This document shows positions 52,481 to 62,222 of a DNA stretch of 64,000 nucleotides, piece by piece. The position numbers and the translations under genes are program-made. Numbering within the stretch: position 1 is the first letter of the stretch; each line of letters opens with the position of its first letter. The notes under the pieces were generated by a model. It saw only the letters and a program-made list of their open reading frames with translations, was not told the DNA's origin and searched no databases. Origin of the DNA: Prochlorococcus marinus str. MIT 0912 (GTDB lineage: Bacteria; Cyanobacteriota; Cyanobacteriia; PCC-6307; Cyanobiaceae); contig NZ_CP114783.1 in the NCBI RefSeq assembly GCF_027359595.1, positions 682,001 through 746,000 on the forward strand, read 5' to 3'.

Positions 52481-53725
52481 GTGAAAGCCATAAGCGTTTT
52501 AGGCTCAACAGGATCTATTGGAACTCAAACCCTTCAAATTGCAGAAGAGTTTCCTGATCAATTCAAAATTGTTGCACTAACAGCAGGAAAGAACCTTGAT
52601 TTAATAATCAAACAAATTGAAACTCATCAACCTGAAGTTGTTTCACTAGCCGATGAATCGCTTTTGCCAGAACTCACTAGGCGAATAAATAGTCTCAATA
52701 AAAATTCAAAAATATTCAAGAAGCCCTTATTGATGGCGGGAGCTGAAGGACTTAATACTGCAGCAGCCTGGAAAAGTGCAGATCTTGTTGTAACTGGAAT
52801 AGTTGGCTGTGCTGGCCTCTTACCAACACTTGCCGCTATTGAAGCAGGGAAGGACCTGGCTTTAGCAAATAAAGAAACTCTTATTGCAGCAGGACCAGTT
52901 GTCATTCCTGCTTTAAAAAAAAGTGGAAGTCGGCTCTTACCAGCTGATTCTGAACACTCAGCGATATTTCAATGTCTACAAGGAACGCCATGGGCTGACA
53001 ATGCAAGGCTCTCAACAGGAATACCAACTCCTGGATTTAAATCCATACAATTAACTGCATCAGGTGGAGCTTTTCGAGATTGGAAAGCAGAAGATTTAGC
53101 AAAAGCAACTGTCGAGGATGCGACTAGCCATCCTAATTGGAGCATGGGAAAGAAAATAACTGTAGATTCTGCAACCCTTATGAATAAGGGACTAGAAGTT
53201 ATTGAAGCGCATTATCTTTTTGGTCTTTCATATGATCAAATCGAAATCATTATTCATCCACAAAGCATCATTCATTCGATGGTTGAATTGGATGATTCAT
53301 CAGTTTTAGCTCAATTGGGATGGCCAGATATGAAGCTCCCTATTTTGTATTGTTTAAGTTGGCCTAATCGGCTTAAAACGCCATGGCCAAGATTAAAGCT
53401 TACTGAGGTAGGTAATTTAACTTTCAAGGAACCTGATACTAAGAAATATCCATGCATGGAACTTGCATACTGCGCAGGTAGATCAGGAGGAACCATGCCA
53501 GCAGTGCTTAATGCCGCTAATGAAAAAGCAGTAGAACTTTTCCTAGAAGAAAGATTTAAATTTATCGATATTCCAAAAGTAATTGAAGCGATTTGCGAGA
53601 AACATAAATGCGACCTTAATCTAAATCCAAGCCTTCGAGAAATTCTTGAAATTGACAGCTGGGCAAGAAAAGAAGTCTTAGATTATTCAGAAAAAAATAT
53701 TACAAAAATTGCATTTTCAGATTAA
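52481..53725 (+). CDS. dxr: 1-deoxy-D-xylulose 5-phosphate reductoisomerase
   Basis: The 414-residue enzyme catalyses the second step of the MEP pathway, feeding isoprenoids for carotenoids and phytol. It shows the NADPH loop [35 protein letters not shown], the substrate/metal site [17 protein letters not shown] and [16 protein letters not shown]. The start is GTG. The 3' end overlaps the tail of the convergent hydrolase gene by 4 bases. Confidence 0.98.
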   Translation: MKAISVLGSTGSIGTQTLQIAEEFPDQFKIVALTAGKNLDLIIKQIETHQPEVVSLADESLLPELTRRINSLNKNSKIFKKPLLMAGAEGLNTAAAWKSADLVVTGIVGCAGLLPTLAAIEAGKDLALANKETLIAAGPVVIPALKKSGSRLLPADSEHSAIFQCLQGTPWADNARLSTGIPTPGFKSIQLTASGGAFRDWKAEDLAKATVEDATSHPNWSMGKKITVDSATLMNKGLEVIEAHYLFGLSYDQIEIIIHPQSIIHSMVELDDSSVLAQLGWPDMKLPILYCLSWPNRLKTPWPRLKLTEVGNLTFKEPDTKKYPCMELAYCAGRSGGTMPAVLNAANEKAVELFLEERFKFIDIPKVIEAICEKHKCDLNLNPSLREILEIDSWARKEVLDYSEKNITKIAFSD

Positions 53726-54828
53726 ATAGTTTTCAAAGATAAAAACCATTTTGAAACAACTTGATCCCCCCAACAACCATGAACTCCATGAAAGCCATTA
53801 TGTCCACCTTTCTGAGTAAAAATAAATTTATTAGCTTTTTGATTATTATAAAATTTCATTTTTTCCATGAGTTTTTTAGCAGCTAAAAAAGGAACCCAGG
53901 GATCATCTTTGGATTGAATAAATAATGTTTTAGGAAGAGATTTTTTATTTTTTATAAGAGAGAAAAAAGGGGATGCCTTCGAATAATATTCATCAACATC
54001 TTTATATCCCCACCTTGGAGCAGTTATCAAATCATCAAAAGATCTAATGTTATTTATTTTTCTTTTTTTATCTCTTTTATTTATTAATAATGCTTTCTTT
54101 TCTCTTTCTTCTATCCCAAAAGGATCTTCTAAAGTTTGCCTAATCAAACGATTTAACAACCATTTTTGATAAATAAAATTTCTTGGTCTTTCAATAGAAG
54201 TACTACATTCATTCAAATCCAAAGGACTACTAATACATACCAGTCCATCTAATAAAGACTCATCACACATACAAGCATTTAAAAGAATAGTTCCACCTAA
54301 AGAGATCCCAGCACCAAAAAGAGGAATCCTTTTTACAGATTTGTACTCAGAAGTTAGTTGATATGAAATTTCTCTGGCTCGCTTTAAGACAGGGATTAAA
54401 TCGCTATTGCACTCAGCAGCATAGGTACCATCGACAAAATTCCTACAAGGATCTGAACCTCTCAAATTAAGTTTCAGAACAGCGAAGTTTGATTGCACCA
54501 AAGCACTCGCCATTCTAGTCAAACCTCTTCTACGAGTGGACCCACCAAGTCCATGCAGAAGCAGAACTAAACCATTAATGCTCAATACACTTGATGGTCT
54601 ATCCAAATAGGCAACTAATGAACCTCCTCCTGTTTTTCTACTTTTAAGAGGTGGAACATTTATACGAATTTCCGATGAATTGACATCAGGCAATGCATCG
54701 GAGGCAAATGTATCTCGTAGTGTCTGAAGGTCAGGTCCAATCCAAGGTAAACGCTCTTTAAAAGGCCTTATTCCTAAATCAGAAAGTAAATCTTCTCTTT
54801 TAAAATTATCCTTTACTTCCAACTCCAA
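53722..54828 (-). CDS. YheT-family alpha/beta hydrolase
   Basis: The 368-residue protein matches the YheT/ABHD1 family. [20 protein letters not shown] carries the oxyanion region, LNLRGSDPC follows, the nucleophile is in [13 protein letters not shown] near residue 173, and the final residues are [12 protein letters not shown] (Asp) and [11 protein letters not shown] (His). The physiological ester is unknown. The TTG start at 54828 overlaps the pntB 3' end by 23 bases. Confidence 0.88.
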   Translation of the reverse strand: MELEVKDNFKREDLLSDLGIRPFKERLPWIGPDLQTLRDTFASDALPDVNSSEIRINVPPLKSRKTGGGSLVAYLDRPSSVLSINGLVLLLHGLGGSTRRRGLTRMASALVQSNFAVLKLNLRGSDPCRNFVDGTYAAECNSDLIPVLKRAREISYQLTSEYKSVKRIPLFGAGISLGGTILLNACMCDESLLDGLVCISSPLDLNECSTSIERPRNFIYQKWLLNRLIRQTLEDPFGIEEREKKALLINKRDKKRKINNIRSFDDLITAPRWGYKDVDEYYSKASPFFSLIKNKKSLPKTLFIQSKDDPWVPFLAAKKLMEKMKFYNNQKANKFIFTQKGGHNGFHGVHGCWGDQVVSKWFLSLKTI

Positions 54829-56245
54829 GCTCCTTTAATTCCAACAAAAGATCTCCAAGAACTTTTTTTGCATCGCCAAAAACCATGGAAGTATTTTGCA
54901 AATCAAAAAGATCATTTTTAATTCCTGAATATCCAGCACTCATTCCTCTCTTAACAACAAATACGGTTCTGGCCTCTTGTACATCTAAAACTGGCATCCC
55001 ATACAAGGGGGATGTCTGATCATTCTTGGCCTGAGGGTTAACCACATCATTAGCTCCTAGAACTAATACAACATCCGTAGCAGGAAATTCAGGATTAATA
55101 ACATCCATTTCTTTTAATTGCTCATAAGGAACATCTGCTTCCGCCAAAAGAACGTTCATATGACCAGGCATTCTTCCAGCGACAGGATGAATAGCATATG
55201 TGACTTCAATATCGGCAGTCTCTAAAACCCTGGTAACCTCTCTTAGCGTGTGCTGAGCTTGAGCCACCGCAAGACCATAACCAGGAACAATCACGACTTT
55301 CTCTGCTGCCTCAAGGGTGAGAGCACATTCTTCTGGGCTACAACTAGTGATATTTGTATATTCTCCCCCTCCACCTCCTGAGGCAACAGAACTAGCACCA
55401 AGTGCACCTCCAAATAATACAGAAACCAAAGATCTGTTCATGCCATCACACATCACTTGAGTAAGTATTAATCCAGCAGCGCCAACCATTGCGCCAGCTA
55501 CAATCAAAAGTTGACTGCCAACAACAAAACCCGCGGCGGCGGCGGCAACTCCTGAGTAGCTATTTAACAAGGATATAACTACTGGCATATCTGCCCCTCC
55601 GATAGGAAGAGTCACTCCGATACCAAGCAAAGATGAAGCAACTACAATAAGAAAAAGACCATTTTGTCCATCGATTGAAAGATAGATACCACCTATCAAA
55701 GCAAGAACCGCACAAATAATATTAAAGAAATGCCTGGCGTTACTCTGAGTCCAAGAAGGTGTAGAAAGCCAACCTTGAAGCTTGGCCATTGCAACTATTG
55801 ATCCAGAGAATGTAATGGATCCAACAAAGAGTGAAACGACTATTGAAAAATTTCTAACAAGTTCACCCACTGCACTAACTGAGCCGTCTGAAGAGGGGAA
55901 CAAAGCTACACCGAGCGCCACCAATAACGATGACATTCCACCACAACCATTAAACAAAGCCACTATCTCAGGCATCGCAGTCATTGGAACCCTTTTTGCT
56001 GTTAAAGCCCCTAAGAGGCCTCCAACCAAAGTTCCACAAATTATCCAAATCCAAGAGTTAATAGAAATGCCTATGGTTCCTTGAGAGTTAAGCAAAACTC
56101 CAAAAGCAGCCAATATCATTGCAATGGCAGCAAGCCTATTTGCCTCTCTTGCTGATCTAACTTTTGAAAGGCCTTTAATACCTAAAGCAAGCAATAAAAC
56201 TGCCAGCAGATCAATAGCAAACTTAACGGGAGCAATAAAAGTCAT
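54806..56245 (-). CDS. pntB: Proton-translocating NAD(P) transhydrogenase subunit beta
   Basis: The 479-residue protein has about eight to nine membrane spans and a C-terminal NADP(H)-binding domain with IVPGYGLAVAQAQHTLREVT and VVLVLGANDVVNPQAK. Together with PntA it transfers hydride from NADH to NADP+ using the proton gradient. It lies 11 bases after the small PntA subunit gene, in the order pntA1-pntA2-pntB. Confidence 0.97.
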   Translation of the reverse strand: MTFIAPVKFAIDLLAVLLLALGIKGLSKVRSAREANRLAAIAMILAAFGVLLNSQGTIGISINSWIWIICGTLVGGLLGALTAKRVPMTAMPEIVALFNGCGGMSSLLVALGVALFPSSDGSVSAVGELVRNFSIVVSLFVGSITFSGSIVAMAKLQGWLSTPSWTQSNARHFFNIICAVLALIGGIYLSIDGQNGLFLIVVASSLLGIGVTLPIGGADMPVVISLLNSYSGVAAAAAGFVVGSQLLIVAGAMVGAAGLILTQVMCDGMNRSLVSVLFGGALGASSVASGGGGGEYTNITSCSPEECALTLEAAEKVVIVPGYGLAVAQAQHTLREVTRVLETADIEVTYAIHPVAGRMPGHMNVLLAEADVPYEQLKEMDVINPEFPATDVVLVLGANDVVNPQAKNDQTSPLYGMPVLDVQEARTVFVVKRGMSAGYSGIKNDLFDLQNTSMVFGDAKKVLGDLLLELKELGVGSKG

Positions 56246-56256
56246 AAGAAATAATC

Positions 56257-56550
56257 CTATTTACGAGTTTTTTTACGACTAAACATTGCAAGCATCCTGT
56301 CTGTAACCAGGAAGCCACCAATCACATTAAATAAAGCGAATCCAAGAGATATTGATCCAATTATTAGTAAAGGTAAATTGTCTCCTGATTTTATTATTAA
56401 TGTTAAAGCTGCAAGCATCGTTATGCCTGAAATTGCATTAGCTCCACTCATTAGTGGAGTGTGCAAAGTTGGTGGGACCTTGCCTATAAGCTCCAATCCC
56501 AAAAGGCTCCCAAGTAGAAGCACCCAAAGAGCTTCACTAAAAAAACTCAT
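56257..56550 (-). CDS. pntA2: NAD(P) transhydrogenase alpha subunit, membrane part
   Basis: The 97-residue protein has three hydrophobic spans, with VPPTLHTPLMSGANAISGI as the conserved segment. It is the split C-terminal membrane portion of PntA, as usual in cyanobacteria and Rhodospirillum. It overlaps the upstream PntA1 stop by 4 bases. Confidence 0.95.
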   Translation of the reverse strand: MSFFSEALWVLLLGSLLGLELIGKVPPTLHTPLMSGANAISGITMLAALTLIIKSGDNLPLLIIGSISLGFALFNVIGGFLVTDRMLAMFSRKKTRK

Positions 56551-57692
56551 GATTTAGTTCCTCCATTCTCAATAATCTCAGATTTAAGTATTACTCCATC
56601 CTTACTAATCAAAGAACCGACAATAAGCTCATCATCGTTATCAATTAAAAACTTACCCTCTTTAATCATTGGTTGAAGAAGAGACAATAAATTTCTTGAA
56701 TATAAAGAACTGGCATGATTTGGTATTGAACAAGGAAGGTTTGAAGCACCAACAATCTTGACCCCATTCCTAACGATGGTTTCACCTGGCATTGAACATG
56801 CGCAATTACCACCACTAAGCACAGCAAGATCAATCACTACCGAACCAGGTCGCATATCATCCAACATCGTTTCATCAATAAGTTTTGGGGCTTTTTTGCC
56901 CGGCACCTGAGCAGTACAAATAGCAACATCAGCCTCAGACAATTGCTTTGCTAATTCTTGTCTTTGCTTGACAAGAAATTCATTGGAGACTTGTTTTGCA
57001 TATCCACCTGATTCTGATGGGGTTTCATCAATCTTTGGAAGCTCAATGAATCTTGCTCCTAATGATTCAACTTGCTCCTTTACCGCCTCTCGAATATCAC
57101 TCACATAAACAACAGCGCCAAGTCTTTTTGCTGTTGCAATAGCTTGCAATCCTGCTACCCCAGCTCCTAAAACAACAACTTTTGAAGGTTGAATAGTACC
57201 AGCAGCAGTCATCAACATTGGAAAATATCGATCAAGAGCACTAGCTGCTAAAAGTACAGATTTGTATCCAGCTATATTCGCCTGAGAAGATAAGGCATCT
57301 GATGATTGAGCTCTGCTAATTCTCGGAAGTAACTCCAAAGATATTGCCGAAATTTCATGGGATTTTAATATTTCGGCTAATGATTGATTCCCGTAAGGAT
57401 CTAATAATCCCACGAGTAAGCAGCCCGGTTTTAAATGTGAAAGAAATTTTTCTTCCGGAGGCTGAACGCAAAGAACAATGTCAACATTTTTTTTTACCTC
57501 ATTATTTTCCTTTTCAATTAATTCGGCGCCAGCATCCAAATAAGAATTATCTAAGAAACCAGCGGCCTCTCCTGCCCCTTTTTCAAAAAATACTTTACAG
57601 CCCAAGCCCAAAAACTTTTTAACAGTCTCTGGAGTGGCTGAAACGCGTGTTTCCCCCAAAGCTGATTCGAAGGGAATTAAGAAACTAACCAA
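56547..57692 (-). CDS. pntA1: NAD(P) transhydrogenase alpha subunit, NAD-binding part
   Basis: The 381-residue soluble domain begins SFLIPFESALGETRVSATPE, as in PntA and alanine dehydrogenase relatives. It holds the NAD-binding loop VVVLGAGVAGLQAIATAKRLG near residue 172 and RPGSVVIDLAVLSGGNC. It docks on PntA2/PntB at the membrane. The start is TTG. It is first in the three-gene pnt operon. Confidence 0.95.
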   Translation of the reverse strand: MVSFLIPFESALGETRVSATPETVKKFLGLGCKVFFEKGAGEAAGFLDNSYLDAGAELIEKENNEVKKNVDIVLCVQPPEEKFLSHLKPGCLLVGLLDPYGNQSLAEILKSHEISAISLELLPRISRAQSSDALSSQANIAGYKSVLLAASALDRYFPMLMTAAGTIQPSKVVVLGAGVAGLQAIATAKRLGAVVYVSDIREAVKEQVESLGARFIELPKIDETPSESGGYAKQVSNEFLVKQRQELAKQLSEADVAICTAQVPGKKAPKLIDETMLDDMRPGSVVIDLAVLSGGNCACSMPGETIVRNGVKIVGASNLPCSIPNHASSLYSRNLLSLLQPMIKEGKFLIDNDDELIVGSLISKDGVILKSEIIENGGTKS

Positions 57693-57825
57693 AGTAAAAA
57701 TATTGATCCTCTTTAAGATTAGGAGAGGAAACGTTTGAATACCAGCATTTTTAGTTAAGAAAGGTTTTCCTAATAGTTTTTCTTGGCTATGAAGGAAATG
57801 AGAAAATGTTATCGATCAAGAAAAA

Positions 57826-58404
57826 ATGAGCCTCACCGCGATCGAATGTCCAGATGGTGTTTGTCATAGCCATCACGGTGGGCATGCTGTACCAAGAACA
57901 GCCATGCAAAAAAATCTACAAAGTCACGGAAAAGAATGGTGCGAAAGACTAGCAGAACGAATTTACGAAATGTCAGTAGACACTTTTTCTCAGACAGTTA
58001 TGCCAAGTCTTCATTCCTCCGGATGGCAGCGGAAACATCTTGACTGGGAGTTCAAACTTGCCAATAATGAATCTGAACCAGACGAAGCTTTGGTTGAGGG
58101 GATCATCAACGCTACTGAGAGTTTTTTAAAAAGTAGCGAGGTTCATCGATTATTCATTCAAGAACTTGTACAAGGAACGTTTGCCGAAGCAAAAGATGAC
58201 AAATTGCCATCTAAAGCTGTCAGAAAAGTAATAGAAAATGAAATAATAGTAATGATCGAAGGAAGGAAAGAAGAGTTAACTAATAAGATTGCTAAAGCAT
58301 TGGAAGAAGAAGCAAATGGAGATTTTGAATTAGCGAAGAATGCAGCAGTTGAAGGTATAAATGATGTTGAAAAACTGTTAATAAATCATACAGAGGCGGT
58401 ATAA
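57826..58404 (+). CDS. Conserved hypothetical protein with N-terminal Cys/His motif
   Basis: The 192-residue, mostly helical soluble protein begins MSLTAIECPDGVCHSHHGGH, which could bind a metal through Cys8, Cys13, His14, His16, His17 and His20. The remainder includes LAERIYEMSVDTFSQTVMP and an acidic C-terminus. I believe orthologues occur in marine picocyanobacteria, but no function is known to me. It is divergent from the pnt operon, about 130 bases apart. Confidence 0.72.
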   Translation: MSLTAIECPDGVCHSHHGGHAVPRTAMQKNLQSHGKEWCERLAERIYEMSVDTFSQTVMPSLHSSGWQRKHLDWEFKLANNESEPDEALVEGIINATESFLKSSEVHRLFIQELVQGTFAEAKDDKLPSKAVRKVIENEIIVMIEGRKEELTNKIAKALEEEANGDFELAKNAAVEGINDVEKLLINHTEAV

Positions 58405-58612
58405 TAATACCCCACTAGATATTGACATAAAAACTTAAATCGATTAAAGCTAATAACATAAATTCAAAAGAATATTGCTTCTGTTCCAAATATAAAGGAA
58501 ATCTAAAATCTTAAGTGATAATTTCGTTTTCCAGACAAAACGCAAATTTGTACCAAAAAACACAAGTTAATCTCCCATTGGCATGTCAAGGTGAGCTCGT
58601 TGGGGATTAATT

Positions 58613-58843
58613 ATGAATGCTGCTTTCAACAAGAGAATAAGTATTGCAAGCTGTTGGGCAGCAAGCCGAATAGCTATACTTGATAGCGTAGAAAGATATG
58701 AAGATAGTTACGCTATCAGTCAAGAATTCTGTGAGTGGATCACTTGTATAAACACTTACCCAGAGGGGCTAGAAGCCTCAACCTTACAAGTTCCTAATTT
58801 TCAAAAAGAGAATTTTGACGCTGATGAACTTTTAGAACTTTAG
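58613..58843 (+). CDS. Small hypothetical protein
   Basis: The 76-residue protein starts MNAAFNKRISIASCWAASRI and has three cysteines, an EFCEWITCINTYPEG segment and an acidic tail (FDADELLEL). The mixed, non-biased composition supports a real gene. No family recognised. The 208 bases before it contain no gene. Confidence 0.5.
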   Translation: MNAAFNKRISIASCWAASRIAILDSVERYEDSYAISQEFCEWITCINTYPEGLEASTLQVPNFQKENFDADELLEL

Positions 58844-58946
58844 TTTTAAATAAATTTAAAATCTAAAAATGATCCAATCTTTTTCTTTAAATACACTTTC
58901 AAGATTTTTTCTTATATCGTATAAATACGTTTAATTTTGCTTTGGC

Positions 58947-60323
58947 ATGCCAGCCGAGAAAAAAGAATTAAAAACAGAGAATTTAGTAATCGTAGGTTCA
59001 GGACCCGCTGGATACACAGCAGCAATATATGCGGCAAGAGCAAATCTTCAACCTTTGCTTATTACTGGTTTTGAAAAAGGTGGAATCCCCGGTGGTCAAT
59101 TAATGACAACAACATTTGTTGAAAATTTCCCAGGTTTTCCAAATGGAGTTCAAGGACCAGAATTAATGGATTTAATAAAAGCTCAAGCTCTGAGATGGGG
59201 GACAAAGCTAATTGAAGAAGATGCCATATCAATTGACTTAAGCAAAAGACCATTTTCTATTGTGACATCAACTCAAAATATTAAATCTAATTCCTTAATT
59301 ATCTCTACGGGAGCAAGCGCAAATCGGTTAGGTCTTAAGAACGAGAATTCATTCTGGAGTAAAGGTATTAGCGCCTGTGCAATTTGCGATGGGGCAACTC
59401 CTCAATTTAGGAATGAAGAACTTGCAGTAGTCGGGGGAGGAGACTCAGCATGTGAAGAAGCTGAATATCTCACCAAATATGGTAGCCATGTACATTTATT
59501 AGTCAGATCAAAGAAGTTAAAGGCATCAGCTGCAATGGCCGATAGAGTGAAAGCAAACTCAAATATTACTATTCATTGGGAGACTGAGCTTTTAGATGTT
59601 TTAGGCAATGAATGGCTAGAAAAATTAAAAGTTAAACGAAAAGTTACTAACCAGGAAGATGAAATTGCAGCTAAGGGTCTTTTTTATGCAATAGGACATA
59701 CTCCCAACACGTCTTTGTTCGCCAACCAGTTAAATACAGACTCAAAAGGTTATTTAATAACAGAACCTGGAAGGCCAGAGACCTCTTTGGAAGGTGTTTA
59801 CGCTGCAGGAGATGTTGCCGATTCTGAATGGCGTCAAGGTGTTACCGCTGCAGGCAGTGGTTGCAAAGCTGCTCTGGCAGCTGAAAGATGGCTAGCAAAA
59901 AATAAACTAGCAACCCTTATCAAACGAGATGAATTAGAACCATCAAAGGCAGAGACAACAAAAACTTTAGAAACTAGTAACGAGGAAAATTTCAACCCAG
60001 ACAACACATGGCATAAGGGAAGTTATGCACTAAGAAAGTTGTATCATGAGACAGATAAACCTCTTTTCGTAATATATACATCAAGTAGCTGTGGACCTTG
60101 TCACATTCTCAAGCCCCAACTTCACAGAGTCCTTAACGAATCAAAGGGTAAAGCTATAGGTGTTGAAATTGATATTGAAATAGACCAAGTCATTGCTAAA
60201 CAAGCTGAAATTAGCGGTACTCCAACTGTACATCTGTTTAAAAACAAGGAGTTAAAAAAACAATGGAAAGGGGTTAAAGCCAGAAGTGAATATAAATCCG
60301 CATTGGAGGAACTAGTTTATTAG
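58947..60323 (+). CDS. trxB: NTRC-type thioredoxin reductase-thioredoxin fusion
   Basis: The 458-residue protein joins an NADPH-thioredoxin reductase (residues 1-320) to a thioredoxin (about 350-458). FAD loop VIVGSGPAGYTAAIYAARA, redox pair SACAICDG (about 145), NADPH loop AVVGGGDSACEEAEYL and GVYAAGDVADSEWRQGVTAAG are all present. The thioredoxin end has the active site TSSSCGPCHILKPQ and cis-Pro loop ISGTPTVHLFKN. NTRC reduces 2-Cys peroxiredoxins and chlorophyll-pathway enzymes in the dark or low light. Confidence 0.94.
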   Translation: MPAEKKELKTENLVIVGSGPAGYTAAIYAARANLQPLLITGFEKGGIPGGQLMTTTFVENFPGFPNGVQGPELMDLIKAQALRWGTKLIEEDAISIDLSKRPFSIVTSTQNIKSNSLIISTGASANRLGLKNENSFWSKGISACAICDGATPQFRNEELAVVGGGDSACEEAEYLTKYGSHVHLLVRSKKLKASAAMADRVKANSNITIHWETELLDVLGNEWLEKLKVKRKVTNQEDEIAAKGLFYAIGHTPNTSLFANQLNTDSKGYLITEPGRPETSLEGVYAAGDVADSEWRQGVTAAGSGCKAALAAERWLAKNKLATLIKRDELEPSKAETTKTLETSNEENFNPDNTWHKGSYALRKLYHETDKPLFVIYTSSSCGPCHILKPQLHRVLNESKGKAIGVEIDIEIDQVIAKQAEISGTPTVHLFKNKELKKQWKGVKARSEYKSALEELVY

Positions 60324-60338
60324 CTAGCTATTAAGGGT

Positions 60339-60608
60339 TTATCTTTTTCTTGGGCCTCCTGGTCTATTTCCACCCTGTCTTCCTCCTCCAGGGCCTACGT
60401 TTCTTTCTCTATATGTAATTCGACCTCGTGTTAAATCATAGGGACTAATTTCAACAAGAACCTTATCTCCGGCAAGCAATTTTATTCTAAATTTTGTCAA
60501 TTTTCCTGCGGCCCTACACAAGCATTGATGTCCAGCGGGCTGTTCAAGAGTTACAAGATAGAATCCATTGCCTTGCTCTTTTTCAATAACGCCGGATGTT
60601 TCAATCAT
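60339..60608 (-). CDS. infA: IF-1-like S1/OB-fold protein with Gly/Arg-rich tail
   Basis: The 89-residue protein contains GKLTKFRIKLLAGDKVLVEI and SPYDLTRGRITYRER, the strongest IF-1 motifs. The N-terminal half (MIETSGVIEKEQGNGFYLVT) differs from canonical IF-1, and a tail GGGRQGGNRPGGPRKR is added. Picocyanobacteria usually also have a standard infA in the ribosomal protein cluster, so this is probably a divergent second copy. ATG start. Confidence 0.85.
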   Translation of the reverse strand: MIETSGVIEKEQGNGFYLVTLEQPAGHQCLCRAAGKLTKFRIKLLAGDKVLVEISPYDLTRGRITYRERNVGPGGGRQGGNRPGGPRKR

Positions 60609-60684
60609 GTGTTTTTTTTTGCATCACTAATTAACTAAAATGATTGTATTCTACAAAGTCTTTAATTAAACAATAAATGTATAT

Positions 60685-60903
60685 TTAACTAAAAACGTCT
60701 TGCAACTCTCGAGCAGTTTGAAATTGTCCATAATAATAATTCGCAGAAGCTCTTAGGCCTGCATCAGCTAAACCATCAAAGGCTTCAAATCCAATACTTT
60801 TCCATAACTCATTACCACATAACTTATCAAGTTCAGAAGAAGCTTCCTTAGATAGATTTTCCAATCTTCTATTAAGGTTCTTAATTTGACTAATAGACAT
60901 CAC
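60685..60903 (-). CDS. Small conserved hypothetical protein
   Basis: The 72-residue helical protein contains SQIKNLNRRLENLSKEASSE and ASANYYYGQFQTARELQDVF. Heptad-like Leu/Ile spacing in the first half suggests a short coiled coil. No family recognised; the composition and ATG start support a gene. It lies between the IF-1-like gene and the Ycf39-like gene on the same strand. Confidence 0.6.
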   Translation of the reverse strand: MMSISQIKNLNRRLENLSKEASSELDKLCGNELWKSIGFEAFDGLADAGLRASANYYYGQFQTARELQDVFS

Positions 60904-60953
60904 AAAAAACGAATATCCTCAATAGTACATATTAACTATATTTTTGCAATAGC

Positions 60954-61916
60954 TCAAATGGGGAATTTCTTTTTTTCTTCAATGTCCAAATCAACACCAA
61001 TATCTTTAAGCCTTTTTAATATTACTCCGTAGTACTCTTTTATATAACCCTCCATGGTCGTTGAATCAGCTTGATCCAAGCCAAAAGCAGTGTAAGTATC
61101 CTCCATAGGAGCATCTAGCAACCCTCCGCTACCACTTAATTCAGAGAAAGAGAGCCTCTCTGCAACATTTAGGGTTGGTTCAAAAAAAGAAACAACTGAT
61201 TGGGCAATAGAAATTATTGTTGGAGAAACTTTTAATACTCTTGCTCTTTTTTCACTGAACTTCTCACATAAACTCACCAATTCTCTAGCACTCCATGCTT
61301 TGGGGCCAACTATAGGGAATCTTCCTTTTATTGTTTGAGGCCTATCTAAAGCTGCAACGGCAAAACGTGCTATATCCTGCGTATTCATATAAGCAATATC
61401 AGTAGGATTTCCACTTATCCAAACCGGTTCATTATTTAAAATAGGAATAGCAAATTGACCTATTACGCCTTGCATGAAAGCAACACCTTGAAGGATGGTG
61501 TAGTCCAAAGATGAACTGGCCAATAATTCTTCAGTACAAAATTTAATATCCATTAATGGTATTTTTCTATATTTTTCTGCTGCTAACAAAGATAAAAAGA
61601 CTACTCTTTTAACATTTTTTTCTTCACAAGAGTTGTATAGATTTAATTTCCCATCCCAATCTATTTCGTAAACGCTGCGAGGATCATCAGGTCGGCTTGT
61701 TGCTGCATCAATAACAGCATCAACACCATCAAGAGCGTACTCAATATCTTCTTTGTTGATTAAATTGCCACGAGTTAATTCACAACCCCACTCTTGAAGA
61801 AATGAAGCAGCTTTTGGTTTCCTAACCATGCAGCGCACTTGATACCCTGCATCTATGGCGTTTTTGGCTATTTGGCGACCAAGGGTTCCTGTGCCACCAA
61901 TCACCAGAACTTGCAT
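60954..61916 (-). CDS. ycf39: Ycf39-like NAD(P)-binding protein (atypical SDR)
   Basis: From the ATG at 61916 the protein has 320 residues; an ATG at 61928 is the alternative. It begins MQVLVIGGTGTLGRQIAKNA, a Rossmann loop, followed by CMVRKPKAASFLQEWGCEL, which is typical of Ycf39/HCF244 proteins. The atypical SDR family lacks an obvious Y-x-x-x-K. Ycf39/HCF244 helps D1 synthesis and chlorophyll delivery to nascent photosystem II. petM lies directly upstream on the same strand. Confidence 0.87.
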   Translation of the reverse strand: MQVLVIGGTGTLGRQIAKNAIDAGYQVRCMVRKPKAASFLQEWGCELTRGNLINKEDIEYALDGVDAVIDAATSRPDDPRSVYEIDWDGKLNLYNSCEEKNVKRVVFLSLLAAEKYRKIPLMDIKFCTEELLASSSLDYTILQGVAFMQGVIGQFAIPILNNEPVWISGNPTDIAYMNTQDIARFAVAALDRPQTIKGRFPIVGPKAWSARELVSLCEKFSEKRARVLKVSPTIISIAQSVVSFFEPTLNVAERLSFSELSGSGGLLDAPMEDTYTAFGLDQADSTTMEGYIKEYYGVILKRLKDIGVDLDIEEKKKFPI

Positions 61917-61971
61917 AGTTGAATTCATTACAAGAGTGGAGCCTAAATGGACAAACTAAGGATTGTGGAAA

Positions 61972-62070
61972 TTAATCACCTTGAAGTTTCAAAAGAAGGA
62001 CTCCTCCTAAAAGCCCAACGGGAATTAAAACCCAAAAGACTGCAGCGATTCCAAAAATTTCTGATGCCAT
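61972..62070 (-). CDS. petM: Cytochrome b6f complex subunit 7 (PetM)
   Basis: A 32-residue ORF starts [20 protein letters not shown] and ends [12 protein letters not shown], with one membrane span. Sequence and size match PetM, a small subunit of the cytochrome b6f complex. It precedes the Ycf39-like gene. Confidence 0.92.
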   Translation of the reverse strand: MASEIFGIAAVFWVLIPVGLLGGVLLLKLQGD

Positions 62071-62162
62071 TCAGATAATTTAACTCATTTACCATTAAAA
62101 CCTAAAGCCCTGACATTCAGACAACAATCGAAAGGCATAAGCAAATTTTTAAAATAAACTTA

Positions 62163-62213
62163 AAATGAAATTAAAAATAAAACTCAAAATCAAAATCAAA
62201 GTCAAAGTGGATA
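62163..62213. repeat. AAAATC/AAAGTC low-complexity stretch
   Basis: An irregular run of AT-rich hexanucleotides (aaaattaaaa, then actcaaaatcaaaatcaaag, then tcaaagt) just upstream of the alpha/beta hydrolase start. It may be a remnant of slippage. Confidence 0.6.
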
Positions 62214-62222
62214 CTGAACTTA

